In this document: in pieces, positions 8,438 to 21,522 of the stretch
Numbering within the stretch: position 1 is the stretch's first letter
Layout of the letters: each line of letters starts with the position of its first letter
Assembly: GCA_963682055.1 (NCBI GenBank)
Contig: OY821747.1
Span: forward strand, 26,534,126-26,598,125
Length of the DNA stretch: 64,000 nt
Source: Primula veris
Taxonomy: Eukaryota; Streptophyta; Magnoliopsida; Ericales; Primulaceae
Reading direction: 5' to 3'
The notes under the pieces: model-generated
Databases searched by the model: none
The model's input: the letters and a program-made list of their open reading frames with translations, nothing else
What the model was told of the DNA's origin: nothing
Translations under genes and position numbers: made by a program

Positions 8438-11400
8438 AGTCTGAAGTGTATTTTCTTGACCTTCTGGCTAATATGTATGATTGTTTAGTTGTACCCAAGT
8501 ACAAAGTATACTCTTTCGATGAGGATGAGAAGTTTACTTTTCAGTTGTATGAGTATTATAGATGTGTTTGGTAAATGCGTAGAAAAAAAAACTTACTGGG
8601 GTTGAATATCATAACCCATGTGATTTTTACTTCTGGAAAGTTTGTTAATGGAAAGGCTTAGTTTCTCATTGTTGTTCAAATAGAAATGTATTAGATCAAA
8701 CTACAGAAGTATTTTTGTCTAAAAAATATATATACGTAAACTATTGTTTATTGTACCAAACTTACATTTATGATAAATGACTACCTGGTTTTGTTGTTGT
8801 AAGATGTTTATTGCCTTGTTATACTTAAGTTTGATGTTTTTTGTTCATATTTATTTGTGGATGGATTTGCTCTCGACTCACTCTGCATCCTGTTTTTTGT
8901 CAGTTGTGGACGCAAGTTATTGTCTTAGTGATATGTTTAATACTCAAGCAATTAACGGAGAGTAAACCTTGAACTTAATCTGCTCTTGTTAAATCAAGTT
9001 ATTGTTGGCACATATGTTGTTTATATATCATGCTTGTGTTTCCTTTGAATTGATTGCAATTGTCATGCATTCTGAACGCTTTCCGTTTGTTCTGCTGATG
9101 GAAGAGATCCATAAATCACGACTCACGAGTAAATTAAAAACACAGACTTCTTTCTGGGCTTTTGTATGCCTTCTTTTCCCCCCGCAAATTTAACGAATTT
9201 TTAGAAGCTTATTAAGACCAAGACTACTAAAGTTTGAATGTTATGTTTTAACTAGTGTGTGTGTTGAAGGGTTCGGTTAGTCAACTCAAATTTTTCTTTG
9301 TAATAAAACTCCCTGTCAGATTCGACACGACTATTCTGCTTGTATTAGTCTTTCTCTCCTCTCTACCTTCTGTGCTTTGTTAAGCTGGATCTAACTCAAC
9401 CGCCGAGATTTTGTAGTGTGTGTTATCTTGACCACTTCACTTGCATATGTTTAGAAGCTCGAAGTAAAATGTGTGCTGATTTAATGAGGATGGAATATGG
9501 ACTGTTTACAAGTAATATGAATATTATAAATGAATTTGGTGGATATGGGTAAAAATGCTCTTGTGAGGTTAGAAAAATATAATCTAGATGATTTTTTTAG
9601 TGAAAACTATAGTTCAAAATATGAAGTATAGTTTGGTCTCGAAATTATAGTTGGAAGATTTGTTTGCTGCAGCTTGCAGTACCAAACATACTTTTATGGG
9701 TGTAGCTGGTCTTTTGGTTGTATATGATTCTTCTTACCTTGTTCAGTAAAGTCGTGAGCTAAAATTGTGATCTCGATTTTCTCGGTTGTCGTGTAGTTTG
9801 TGTCTTGAATTAGTAATATGCAGAGTTGTAACTAGAATATTATGCAGAAAGATTGCATTGCTGTTAAACTCCTTATTTTAGCCGTCAAAACGACTTGTAA
9901 TTGGTGCGGCTATTTTTGTAAGGAATGCGCTGATTCCTAATTGTACTTGATCGTGTTGTGTATAAATATAGTCATTTTAAGTCTGTTTAAACTCTAGTAT
10001 AACAGAGTAAATACTTTGTAGAAAATAGAGTGCATTTTTTAAGCCATTTTGCTTATAACTGCATATTCTTGTGGACGATGTCCATCACGAAATGTTGGTT
10101 GTATCTGACATTGATGTGTGTGTTTGAGATGGAACTGTATGAATTTATATACCCATGCCAAAAATTTAAATATAGCCATAGGCTGCTTCTCAGGTTCCTA
10201 TGTTATAATCTAAATCTCCTTGATTGATAAAATGTATCTCCAGCAACTCTTTGCCGACTTTGCTATATGTTATGTTTCAGATTTCTTAACTTTTGAGTGA
10301 TCATCATTTATCAGATACTAGCCCCGGAAAGCAAACCAGTATCAGAGATCCCGAGTTGAATGGTTTGGTAATAGCAAGTGCTGCTTTTGCAGTTAATTTC
10401 TTTATATAGGTAGATGAAAGTAAATATTTAAGTCGATTTTGGAGTTTCAATCGACACTATGTACTTTCTATCCCTTTGTGCTTATGTTCTGTTGTGTCCT
10501 TGCTCAGATGAGATATGTCCTAAGCCGTAGCATTTGCTGTTGCTTTATCTTTGAGATGCAATTATATGAACTTAGATAATTCTATATAAAAAAATAATAT
10601 GAACTTAGTTACAATACTCCTTCCACGCAGGTTCCATATGATTTCATCTGAATTATGTATTCTGTTCACTTGTACAAGTGTAATGAGGAAAGAGATTAAT
10701 ATATTTCGAGTAAATTAAAGTACCAACTACGTACTTTATGGGATTTTAGGCCTTGTGTGTTCCCTCTCTTCCTAAAAGATTGCTTCCAGTTCGTTATAGT
10801 GGTGTTTCTTTGCATCTTTATGACCGTGGAATGACTATGATTCTAACTTGGTCGAAACATTGTATTGGGTTCATTGGTTGGCCTTAAGTCCGTTGAAATA
10901 AGTGTGAAAAATAGGATAGCAAAAGTTTGATTTTTGTGCCTTTGAATAGATTATGGAGGTTGGTTTCAAAGTCCTTTTGAGTCCTTCGTAGCCTTCAATG
11001 ATATGTTTGGCTCAGATAACTTAAGCCTGAATTTACAAATGTATCGACATAACAGTGAGATTTCAAGTTACGAAATGGAAAGTTACAGTGGTGGATCCTT
11101 TCTTCTGTTTGGATGAAGTTGGAGGCTCAGAAGTTCTCATTGTTGTTATCACTTTCGTTTGTGTTAAAGAGGCCAGTGTTGTAATACCTAGCGGACTAAA
11201 CATGCCTTGCCGAAACGGCTCATTACAATTTCAACTACATTTGACATTTCTGGTTCCAGACAAGATTATATTGACGAATCCTCAATTCTAGCTTTTCCAA
11301 CAATTGTATGACATTTATAACTTATAAGCTTAAGATTTTAGAAGTTTTTTTTTTTTTTTTTTAACATATGTGAGAAAGAAGAAATCAAAGGACAAGATGA

Positions 11401-13257
11401 TCAAGTGTAATAGAGATGACCACTACCTAGTTATTGGTGGGACAAAAATGACTCATATGCAGATGACTAGAGGGCGCCCTCTACTCTATTGTAGTATTTG
11501 TGAGTGGGAGTTAATTTCGTTCTATTCGATTTGGGAAAACTCGATACACTCGGGGCATCATCATACCTCTCATAATTCATAAATACAAAAGTTTCATATG
11601 TTTTTGTTAAGTTTATTTTTGTTGTTGAAATTTCTTATAGTCTGAATTTGTCATCCAATATTTAAAAAATTGTATCTTATCGTAGAATTTCTGGATCCGT
11701 AAATGACCATCTACTTACAATTGATCCATAACCATTTTGGTGGAAACTATTTCTATTAGGAAATTGCATGCAGTTTTGAGGATTCAAATTTTATAGAATT
11801 CATAGTGCACTCACATTCTTTAGACTTTTATCTAATACATGAAATTAAAATAATCCAATAATCTAGATTTATGCGTGAGTTTTGTAATTTTATTTTATGT
11901 AATTTTAATATATAAAATAAGATATATTAAAATCATTGAACTTTTTTACTATTTTTAAATAATGCTTAAATTTATGGTAGTATCAACTAGCGTTTTATAA
12001 TTTTGTTTGAGTTTTTATTACGCTGTAACTGTAAAGTTAATTTTAATTACAAAATTATGAACTATAAATAATTTGAATTTAAGTTTTGCGGGCAAATATT
12101 TCTTAATATTACAGGGCGCTAATATTGATATTTGCTAGTCATGATTAAATCATAAATTACTTAATAAAAATGCATAATTTATTTAAAGAGGACACTCCTC
12201 CTGTCCTCCATTTTACTTAATTTCTCTTGTGGTCCTGTGGATAAAGGGAGATGTTCCACTTAAAAGCCAAGTAATATTGTTCACACTTTGCAAGGGCATA
12301 TGATTCTAGCCAACCACTTCCTTTTCTTAAGATGTGTAAACAATTTACATTATACAATATGCACTAGATTATTAGTTTCATATGATGAACCAACTATTGC
12401 AAACGAGAAAAGGTTTTTATTCAAAAATAATGTTGGAGTTTTTTGTTATTTATTCATAATCTGAAATCATGTCGCAGTAACATGGAAAAAAAAAATTGAG
12501 ATCTGCCTAACCGGTCCCTATTAATGACACTAAGTCTCAATGTCTCATCCAAAAATAATGAAATGATATCAACAGATCATACATCATCTTTCCCACAAAT
12601 ATATTAGTAATATTTTCAAATTAAATATATTGATAATTGATACATTTTTTCTTACTACAACCACAAAGGACGATCTAAGAATTAGACTGCTATATGAAGT
12701 AGAACAAATCTACGACCTAGCTAATTTTGAATGATGAAATAGCAAGTCCGTGATCCTTTCTACTATGATTTTGGAACATTCGAAACCATGATAACTTGTA
12801 TGATCGTAGTTTAAACCAAACAGACCGTTGATGTTATTATTCTGAAAATGTATCTTATGCAAATACCAATAAATAACTTATACTCTATACTGTATAGTAT
12901 ATTGAAATAATAGGAGTAGTATTATACAATTAGCTTAAAGAAAGATGCCACACCTCTGGCAAAAGAATGGTTTTATTCCAGTTCTGATTTTTGTTTCTTT
13001 TATTTAATCCACCTCTAATTAATATGTAAAAGAAGGGAACTGATATGTCCAAACTAAAGTGTATGATAAAAAAGGGCATATAACTATAAACAAATGCTTT
13101 TAGTAACTATTAATCATGATGATCAGGCAGTAATAATATTTTCTTTTCCTCTCATAATGACTTATTTTTGCTAGTTTATTGGTTAAAAAGTGAATTTGAA
13201 AGGTATATAGCCAACACATGAACACCATCTGCATGCAATACTTTACCATAAGAACCG
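8438..13257. other. Long AT-rich stretch without recognised genes
   Basis: The first few hundred bases are probably the 3' UTR of the trihelix gene. The rest contains only short T-rich open frames with no family resemblance, and a poly-T run at 11346-11362. No RNA gene, TIR pair or LTR was recognised by eye. Confidence 0.5.
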
Positions 13258-13266
13258 TAGTATAAA
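13258..13266 (+). promoter_or_regulatory. TATA box of the Pro-rich protein gene
   Basis: GTATAAATAG, about 100 bp upstream of the ATG at 13363; spacing suits a short 5' UTR. Confidence 0.55.
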
Positions 13267-13362
13267 TAGAAACAGTGCAGCTATCCAAAGAAATTGAGAG
13301 CTAGTATAACGCACCAAATCTCTAACTCAATAGCATTTTCAAGTTACTTTCTCCATAGGAAA

Positions 13363-13731
13363 ATGTGTCCAAAATTTGAAACTGTCGTCTCCATACTAGT
13401 TTTAACACTCGTTTTGTTATCAGTTTCAGTTCACTTAACTGCCTCTCTTGATATAAAGTGCGGGTGTTCATGTTCAAATTCATGCGAAAACCCTCCCTCT
13501 CCTCCTCCGTCACCTCCATCACCACTAAATCCTAATATTCTTTGCACACCGCCACCAGCACCGCCATCTCCGGGATTTGTTTACTTTACTGGTGGCCCAC
13601 CAGGGCATAACATGCACCCAAGTGACCCGTACACTGTTCCCATGTACTCCCTTGCGGGATCAATTGTTGTGAGTTTTATGGTGTTTGTTTGTTCCGGAGT
13701 GGTACATATTTTAATGTCGTTTTCATGGTAA
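13363..13731 (+). CDS. Small secreted Cys/Pro-rich (extensin-like) protein
   Basis: 122 residues from the first ATG after the TATA box; the frame is open further upstream but without an ATG. Residues 1-29 form a signal peptide with a Leu/Val-rich core. Next come a Cys cluster (CGCSCSNSCE), two Pro-rich blocks (PPSPPPSPPSP and TPPPAPPSP), and the segment FVYFTGGPPGHNMHPSD. The last about 25 residues are hydrophobic, as in a membrane anchor or GPI-type tail. This order matches a family of short plant hydroxyproline-rich glycoproteins at the cell wall or plasma membrane. Precise function is unknown. Single exon; no frame damage. Confidence 0.65.
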   Translation: MCPKFETVVSILVLTLVLLSVSVHLTASLDIKCGCSCSNSCENPPSPPPSPPSPLNPNILCTPPPAPPSPGFVYFTGGPPGHNMHPSDPYTVPMYSLAGSIVVSFMVFVCSGVVHILMSFSW

Positions 13732-14815
13732 ATAATTGTTATGTCCTTTGATAATAATGATCAACATAGTCGTACCAATGTTATATATTACTAGTTAACT
13801 AATTTGAGTTTGTTCACATTTTCCTCGTTTTATAAGGTTGGTTTTAGTATCCCTTGCATTGATTGTTTATACTGAACAAAAGTTAGTCCAACGAAACCAA
13901 AAAAGCCACTTACTAAACACTTACAGTTTCTAGTTTGAGCTATATCTAATTAACATTATTAGTAGTCAGCCAACTTTCTTTCTCAAACAAACTCGGTTAT
14001 TCATTACGGACGGTAAGAGAAGCAAGTAGCAAGATATACTACCTTTAGAACAAGCTCGAAAGGCAAAATTAACAAAAATATTAGATACGAATACATTAAA
14101 GGGTCCTCTTAGTTGATTAAACAGGGACAACTATCTAAGATATGAGGCTCATCGCTTTTAAGGGTAACTTTGCGAATTAACAATGTACCACATCAACATG
14201 TACTCTAAAGTTCTATCTATTTAACTTGTCAAAGCAGAAGTGTGGAATTTAGAAAAAACAATGCAGGTTGCCTTTGTCCTCTTTTTCTACGAGAGCCTCT
14301 TTATATTCGTGTTAAAGCCTTTATAATTAACCCATTGAAGTTGAAATGAATTTTTTTATACCACGACGGTCAGAACCATTGAAAACACTATCAATTTTCA
14401 CTTCCTACCAAAACCATTAGACACACCTCTTAATGTTTTGCTTCGATTAAAAAATATCTAGGTCTAATAATTTGAAATGAATCTGGATCTCAAATCTTGT
14501 GTAATGATAAAGCTAGAAATTTAAAGTCAAAGATGAATGACATGAGAACGAAATTTCCAGGTTTGGCGACTTTCCTGTCGAGCTAAACACGAATAGCATG
14601 CTCTAAACGATAAGTAGGCATTTGGGCTATTGGTTGGCATGAATAAATCCATAGTTTCACACCCCATATAAGAGAATGTATCTATGGTTTACTTCAAACA
14701 TTCTTCTCCAAAAAAAAGTCTTGCGCAGTCTGGAAGACGCCAATAAGCCACACCCCCATACAAATATGCGAAACGAAATCTTACCAAGGTGCTGATATTC
14801 ATTATATGAAGAAAT
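13732..14815. other. Intergenic stretch
   Basis: AT-rich, no gene seen. The part near 14560-14815 is probably the 3' flank of the minus-strand ankyrin gene that follows. Confidence 0.4.
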
Positions 14816-16118
14816 TTATTGAAACGACCTCAACTTAGTTGACCGTAGCATTCCTGACTTATAATTCACATTCTTTTTAAGCAGCTTCTCCATTAAATCC
14901 ATTACATTGGTATGACGATTGGCCACAGCAATTTCGTAGGGGGTCTTATTATGAACATTTTTTAGTTCACTGTATCAAAAAAGATTTTATAATTAAGTTT
15001 TACTTTCTTTTCAAAACTAAAAAACAACTCAGATAAACAAGGGTATAAAGTTGGGACTTACACGTCAGCACCATGTTTTTTGGGTAAGTCGTCAGCACCA
15101 TGTTGGATGAGAAGTTCCGCGTACTTCTCCCGGCCACGCCCGGCAGCATAATGAAGTGCAGTGTTCTTTGCGATATCAATAACATCCACAACCACTCCTT
15201 TGTAAATAAGATAGTTAGCTTTCTTTACCTGAAAAACAATAGTGCAATAGTAAAATTATAGATTCTCATACATAATGTTACAAAAGCCGGAAAGCGGGTT
15301 CAAGACGGAAAATTGGTCGCCTAATTAATGCCTAATTCTGGTTTATTCCGCTTAATAACCGCCCAATCCTGTCTAATCAGCAAAGGCCTTGTTTGTTCGC
15401 ATTACTAAATGAGTGGGACTGGATATAGTGTACTGTGGGCACATAAATGATTTGTTTGAATACACAAGGTAGGATTGTTAAATTTATAATGATTGGACTA
15501 TATATTGAAATACATAATATACCCATTTGTTAACAATTCACCTTCTGGTTTGTCTTTCATTACAAATTTTATTTCTCATATGCATAAATATATATCAACT
15601 TATTTTGTCCTCACTATCAAATAACTAAGCACGCTATCACTAATTTACTTTTCATTTTATTTTTCAATCCCAAAAGTTGTCTTTCTAAATCTAATTTTTA
15701 TCGTTATTTTCTTTGTTGTATTTTTTTTCCTCAAAAAAGTAAAATCTAAATACGGATCTTATAATCAAATAAAGTCTAGCACTTTACCATTTAGATGAGG
15801 TTCTCGTTGTTCCGGTTCTCATTTAGCAACACACCTAATATAGTAAAATTTAAGAAAAAATATATATAAGTTGTTTCTCCGCCTAGGCCCTGATCCTCAT
15901 CTACACCCGCCTGAGGGCTCGTGAAACCTCGGATAGGAAGCAGAAAAGACTTGTAAGAAGAAAAAAATAAGAAAGTTTACCTTTCCCCTAGAACCTGCGC
16001 GATGCAAGCTTGTTCTTCCCACATAATCAAGTTTCCTTATTTCAGCTTCAGATAAACTCTTTTTTACTTTGAGCGGCTTGTTTATGTTTGTGTCAGACAG
16101 CACAAGGTTCTCTAAACC
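14816..16118 (-). CDS. Ankyrin-repeat gene fragment, copy A
   Basis: Three minus-strand exons are visible: 15981-16118 (46 codons), 15062-15228 and 14816-14969. Junctions are AAAG|GTAAAC, TTTTTCAG|GTAAAG, GACGT|GTAAGT and GATACAG|TGAAC, and the frame is continuous to a TAA at 14816-14818. The first exon carries KKSLSEAEIRKLDYVGRTSL, the second an ankyrin repeat with NTALHYAAGRGREKYAELLI, and the third KTPYEIAVANRHTNVMDLM. A 27-base internal tandem duplication in the middle exon repeats the His-Gly-Ala-Asp region. Upstream exons known from copy B (59910-60305) are not seen here, so this copy looks 5'-truncated, or those exons are too diverged. Molecular function not recognised. Confidence 0.6.
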
Positions 16119-17032
16119 CTATATACAGAAAGTTATTAACACATCAGGAATGTAATATACAAATAAGATATGGTGCTTAAATATATGGATGAATGAGAAG
16201 TAACTATTAAGTGACTCATGATTATTTTGCTAAATTGTTGGGTCAGTACTAGAACGTATGTTTGTGCAAAGAAGATGGTCTCGGTTTACTTTTTATTGCA
16301 AATGACAAATAGCAACCCAAACAATGCAACAATTACCCAGTAACGTCTTAATGAACTAGAGCTTGCAACTGGATGAGGACCGAATAAACTTAAAGAATGA
16401 GGCCTGAAATTAGCTTTATTCAAAAGAATTTATACTTTCTAGGTTGTCTCTCTTAGTCGATTAGGAATTTATCACATGGTAATACAATTTATGTGTTGTT
16501 TTTCTAAATATATACTGAAATATAGTAAATCAATTTGATATAACTATGTTTTTATCTCGCCTAAAGTTCGTGGAGAGAGAATTTATATACTAATCAAATA
16601 ATATTTATCCTCTAGATTGTATCTCTTATTAATCAATCTCAGGGTTTTACTATTTCATGTGCTTATCTAGATAAATACTGAAATATAAAAAATTAACCCT
16701 GATAGAACTATATTTTTATCTGACGTTATATTTAGTTCGTGGATGTAGAATTTAACTTTCAAGCTTTTGATTTGTGATTCCCTCAACATTGAAACTGTTA
16801 AATTTGGCTATGTCACTTTCTTCTGGAATGGCAATCGCTCTAGTTATTTTAAAATTGAGATGGAATTCTATTCAACGTTCAATCAAAGATGAAGTAGTGC
16901 AAATAGCTGAGAAGACGAGAGATACTATTTGATTGGCAAGTTACAGCAGTTTATTTATGAATTTCAGTCACTTCTCAAATCAACTATAAAAATTTGTACA
17001 TGTTATATACTCACTTTCTACCCTTTTTATAG

Positions 17033-17134
17033 GTACGTGTGAGTGTGAATCTACCCAACCTCAATATGGTGGGCCACACAGGTGACATTAATGCCACGGT
17101 TGTGGTATGCAAGGCGGCTGGTGAAGCTGGCAAG
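17033..17134 (+). other. Exon-like island, unidentified
   Basis: A T-rich acceptor (TTTTTATAG) is followed by 102 open bases (34 codons, including LPNLNMVGHTGDINATVVCK) and a good donor (AAG|GTATGTTG). GC content is higher than the surroundings. No family recognised; it may pair with the island at 19939. Confidence 0.3.
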
Positions 17135-17166
17135 GTATGTTGGTTGAATGCCATATAATTGCAAAT

Positions 17167-17189
17167 ATATATATATATATATATATATG
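17167..17189. repeat. (TA)n microsatellite
   Basis: About 11 TA units. Confidence 0.9.
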
Positions 17190-18080
17190 TTTTGTTGGAT
17201 TATATATTAGAGGTATACTTGTAAAAAATTGTATGCTTTTTGTACTTTGGATAAAGAACACTGGTTATTTCAAGTATAAAATAGATGAGAATTAGGTATT
17301 AAACTTTAAGACAGTAAAAAAACATATGTAAAGATATTTTTGGTTGCTACATTTACGACACCATTTATTTCAAATTAAAATTTATTTCAAATTAAAAGTA
17401 ACTGGTTTCTCAAAAAACAAACCAATTAATAATTCATTCGACGTTTTTTATAAGAGTACAATAAAAACCATCACGATATAATAGAAAGTAAAAAAAAAAA
17501 CCAAACTATAAAATCTTATCAAACTCTAGAATGAATAGATTAATTTGTTTAGAAAAAACCTTCAATAATGCCTTCAATCCATCTTATCAAATGAATACAC
17601 GTTAATTATAAGCAGTTCAGTTCACGATTTAAGTACATCTAAGTTATATCTCAGTTATAAGTATCTTATAGGATAAATTCTCATATTCACTTTCAATAAA
17701 CAAATTAATTTGTTTTGGAAAAACCTTCAATGCCTTCGAGAGTAGATGAATTTATTCCATTGTTTTTTGTTTATGATACTAGTATTGTTGTAAACTTATA
17801 CGAAAATTCTTGTTTAGAATACGAGTATTGTTGTAACCATGTAAAAAAGAAATCCATCTTACCAAATGAATAAAAATTAATTATAAGTATAGTATATGTA
17901 CCAAAAAAGAGAGATATTATGGATTAATATAAATTTTAAGAGCATTTTCGTAATTACATTTGGTGAAAATTTTGGGAGGTATGGGATCCCCCATGCCCCT
18001 GCATGCATCCGTCCTTTGTTACTGCAGATCATGAGAATGCAGATGATATGGCAAAGAGTTACAAAAAGCGTGAACCTGTC

Positions 18081-18929
18081 CAGTGGCGGAACCAAAAATA
18101 AATGTGTGGGGTTGTCAAAATTAATAAAAACGTATAATATTTTCCAAATTATAAAACCGGAAAAGCCGGATTTTTATAAATTTTTTACCTTCTTTTCTTA
18201 TTTTTTTTACCTTGCATGTTTCTTGATTAAAATGTATTTGATTTCTATTTTTTTCTTTTTTGCTCAATTTCGACTTTCTTTTCAAACTCTAAAAAAAACC
18301 CACAACAGTAATATCAAATGCAGTCATGCGTCGAAAGTTTCAACATTTTAAAATTGACTAAAAAATAAATAAAATAGAAACACAAAAGATGCAAAAGTTA
18401 AATTTAATAAATCAAGTTATAACAGGTAAAAAGATTAAGACACGAAGGTAAACAAATATTAAAAAAAAGTTGAAAAATCCAAACGTATATTAAATAATAT
18501 ACATATACGAACAATTAAATATCTATTACACAATTTCAGTATATTCACTTCAATTAAAATACAAACCATAAAAAATTCTTTTATAAATTTAGTTTGCACT
18601 CACCACTACTATAATTATTATTTTTGTTTAATTTTTTTAAAGATATGTGTTACGTGCCAATATGATAAGTTGGTGTAAAATGTATTTTATATTCACTTGC
18701 ATATGTTAATTTTTTAAGTATTACTTATATTATCAGCACATACAAAATTATGTTATGTTATTACACTAACAATATATAATTTTGGGATGAGTTGTCAAAA
18801 AAAAATATTTAAGTGGTTGCCAGAATACCGTATATATAAATTATTATGAAAAACATTAATAAAAAAAATTATTTTTCGAAATTGTGGGGTTGCCGCGGCA
18901 ACCCCCTGTCATATGGGGTGCCGTCCCTG
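18081..18929. mobile_element. Non-autonomous hAT-type element with 8-bp TSD
   Basis: 849 bp. Left end CAGTGGCGGAACC, right end the complement of CAGGGACGGCACC, i.e. imperfect terminal inverted repeats. It is flanked by an exact 8-bp duplication AACCTGTC at 18073-18080 and 18930-18937, the hAT hallmark. The interior is AT-rich and carries subterminal GGGGTTG motifs at both ends. No transposase is encoded. Confidence 0.85.
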
Positions 18930-19938
18930 AACCTGTCCTTGACAAGGAGGGTAAGATTCAGATCCCCACCTCTCACTCTTGAACCAGTTAAGTGTCGCGG
19001 CATTTATGTAATCATCACTCATCGTATTTATAAAACATAATATTAAAGCAGAAAAGCAGTAGATTATTCATATATTACATATCGCATGCTAAATTGATGA
19101 AGAAGTTTCAGTAGTCACTTATAAACCCCAGTAACTTCGATGTTAGAACTCGGTGTTCATTTGCTTGCGGCTTTTAAGCTAAAAGGTGATTATTTTAGAA
19201 GGTTAAGAAAACTGATTATTTTTTATTGCATAGTCATTTGGTAGTCTGTCTAATAAGATGAGTTATAACAGATGCTATATCTCTAATAATTACAAAGTTT
19301 TTTGATGTGATAAATAACATATAATTACTTTTAACAATGTTGTGGAATTGGAACACGTCGCCGTGAAAGCTTTACCATGGCATGAACTTGTTTGCCTCAC
19401 CCATCCTTTCCAATTATATTTACAATTTCACATTAAACCAAAACAGAATAGATTACCTACTTATCTATCTCATACTAAATTGATCCTTTACTTCAGCCAG
19501 TTGCTCATAATCTAGTAAATTGGGGCTTGGCACTTGATTGATGTTTTGAACCTTTTGTCTGCCTCACTTTTTTTCCAAAAAGAAAAAAGAAAATAGTACT
19601 TAGTGCCTTAGTGGCTCCGGAACGTTGCATGTCCGATTTTGCATGATGAGATTGTTTAGTTGTGACTCTCAAGCAAATAAGCTGTAGGTTGAGAAAAAAG
19701 CTTAGGCTCATCCAGCTTTAAGATTATATATACGTTCTTCTTTTCAGGGAAAGAAATGAAAATAGAGACCTCAGTTTTTAACCGGGTGAAACATACCCAT
19801 CCTAGCATATAAACAAAAGAAGCTTAAAAGCTGCAAGCAAATAAAGTTGTGAAGTACTTAGTTGGATACATTTAAATTCTGAAGGCCGGACATTCTGCTG
19901 TAAGTATTCATAATTTTACTATGTTCTTTTTTGTTTAG

Positions 19939-20004
19939 GTGCCACTTGCAATTGGAGAACCGGGGTAGCACCTGGTGCAAGGTTCTGCAAAGATCTTCCA
20001 ACTG
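19939..20004 (+). other. Exon-like island, unidentified
   Basis: Acceptor TTGTTTAG, then 66 bases that in one frame read CNWRTGVAPGARFCKDLPTG, and a donor CTG|GTGAGC. The phase does not join cleanly to the island at 17033, so this is either a decayed exon or part of another fragment. Confidence 0.25.
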
Positions 20005-20697
20005 GTGAGCTTGGCAATATTGCTTCAACCATGATGAATCCCATATGTTGTTGGTTGGAATTTTGGATACTTTCGAAATTTTGATAGTTTATCGAGGCAG
20101 CGACTCATGTGAACGCTTTGTTAACTAATGACTTGAATAGGCCGAATCTTGGCTTTCTTGGTCAGTTTTATATTTATAAATGGCTTATTTTCTTTATTTG
20201 CATCGTCCTTTCCTATTTGAAATTTGGAATCTATAAATGTTTCTAATTAATTGCTGTTTACACTTTTTCTTAAGAAGTATAATAACTGTTTGGAGTAATT
20301 ATCTCATAATTGTCTGCATAACTCAAACTTGATATGTATGGGGAATCGTAGAAAAGGAAAGTGTTCGGTTTGATACTAATTATTTTCTTATTGATTTAGT
20401 GGTTTGGCTAACAAGTGTCCCGTGGCATTGTTTTAATTGTAAGGGAAACAAAGACTATGAATTCTAATTTGCTAGACTATGAATTCTAATTTGCTAGACG
20501 CATAATCTGAAGCTTAATTATGTGTTTAAGTTTTGCATGGGTGCACTTTCTTACAAAAGGCAGTTGAATGGTATAACAAACGAAGCAAAAGAGGGGGTAT
20601 TTCTAATACTATGCGGAGGGTGTTATTAGGTCACTGGGTACAAGCCTCATAATATCAATTATCAAACACCATTTAATTGTTTTAGAGATACATAAAT

Positions 20698-20915
20698 GAT
20701 TAAAACTATATATATATTTATTTATATTTATATTATTTTCACAAAAATAACAGTATATATTATTACTATATCTTCATTTATGTTCACAAACAACATCAAT
20801 GATTAAAACTATATACATATATATATATATATAAATATTTATTTTAATTTTTATTATTTTCACAAAAATAAAAGTATATATTATTACTATATCTTGATTT
20901 ATGTTCACAAACAAC
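20698..20915. repeat. Tandem duplication, period 103 bp
   Basis: Two adjacent copies starting GATTAAAACTATATA and ending GTTCACAAACAACATCAAT, with a longer TA run in the second. Confidence 0.75.
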
Positions 20916-21522
20916 ATCAATAAATCTAAAATGATAACTTTGTTACATATTTCTAAATATATATTTTTGATTTAACGATATTTGTTTGCACAAATACAAA
21001 TAAATTTTTTCACAAACATATACGACTCGGTCAAATATATATCTATCTCAGTCAGTTCAGAGATACTTATTACCATGTTTTAATTAAGAATGGTTACTTA
21101 AAATAAGACAAGGCACGAAAAGGTAGAAAGAAATACAAATTAGACACTCAATAGATCTTAAAAAGATTTCAACAGCCAATGGGGATATTGTTCTTAGACT
21201 GATCTTTATTTGCCAAACCTCGATTCTCCATGCATGGTGCGGGAGTTTTCTCTATAAATACTTACTACATCCGTCTCAAAATAAGTGTCTTGCTTTGAAA
21301 ACCATTTATTTTAAGAATTTAAATCAATTTCACTTAAAATTCTATAAAAATATCAAAAAATCAATTTAAAAAAACTATTTTTTACTTAAGAATATGAGAT
21401 TTTAATCATTAATTTGAAATGATTTAAATAAAAAAAATAGGAAATTGCGTAAATTAGTAGAACATTTATAGCCCGATGCAATGCAATGCATTACAATCTA
21501 TCTAAACATAGAGTAATACTAT

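Larger units (their letters stand above)
18938..21522. other. Intergenic, one exon-like island and tandem duplications
   Basis: Otherwise AT-rich without recognised genes. It holds the island at 19939-20004, a 22-bp tandem duplication near 20453-20498 and the 103-bp duplication at 20698-20915. A Stowaway-like terminus (CATCCGTCTCAAAATAAGTGTC) is near 21269-21290 without a visible partner. Confidence 0.4.

Noticed and set aside
8777..9193. Two short plus-strand frames rich in Phe, Leu and Cys
   Set aside because: T-rich sequence read by chance; no start context, motif or splice partner.
11055..11582. Two short plus-strand ORFs after the trihelix gene
   Set aside because: No recognisable domain; the 11370 frame begins next to a poly-T run. 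Not supported.
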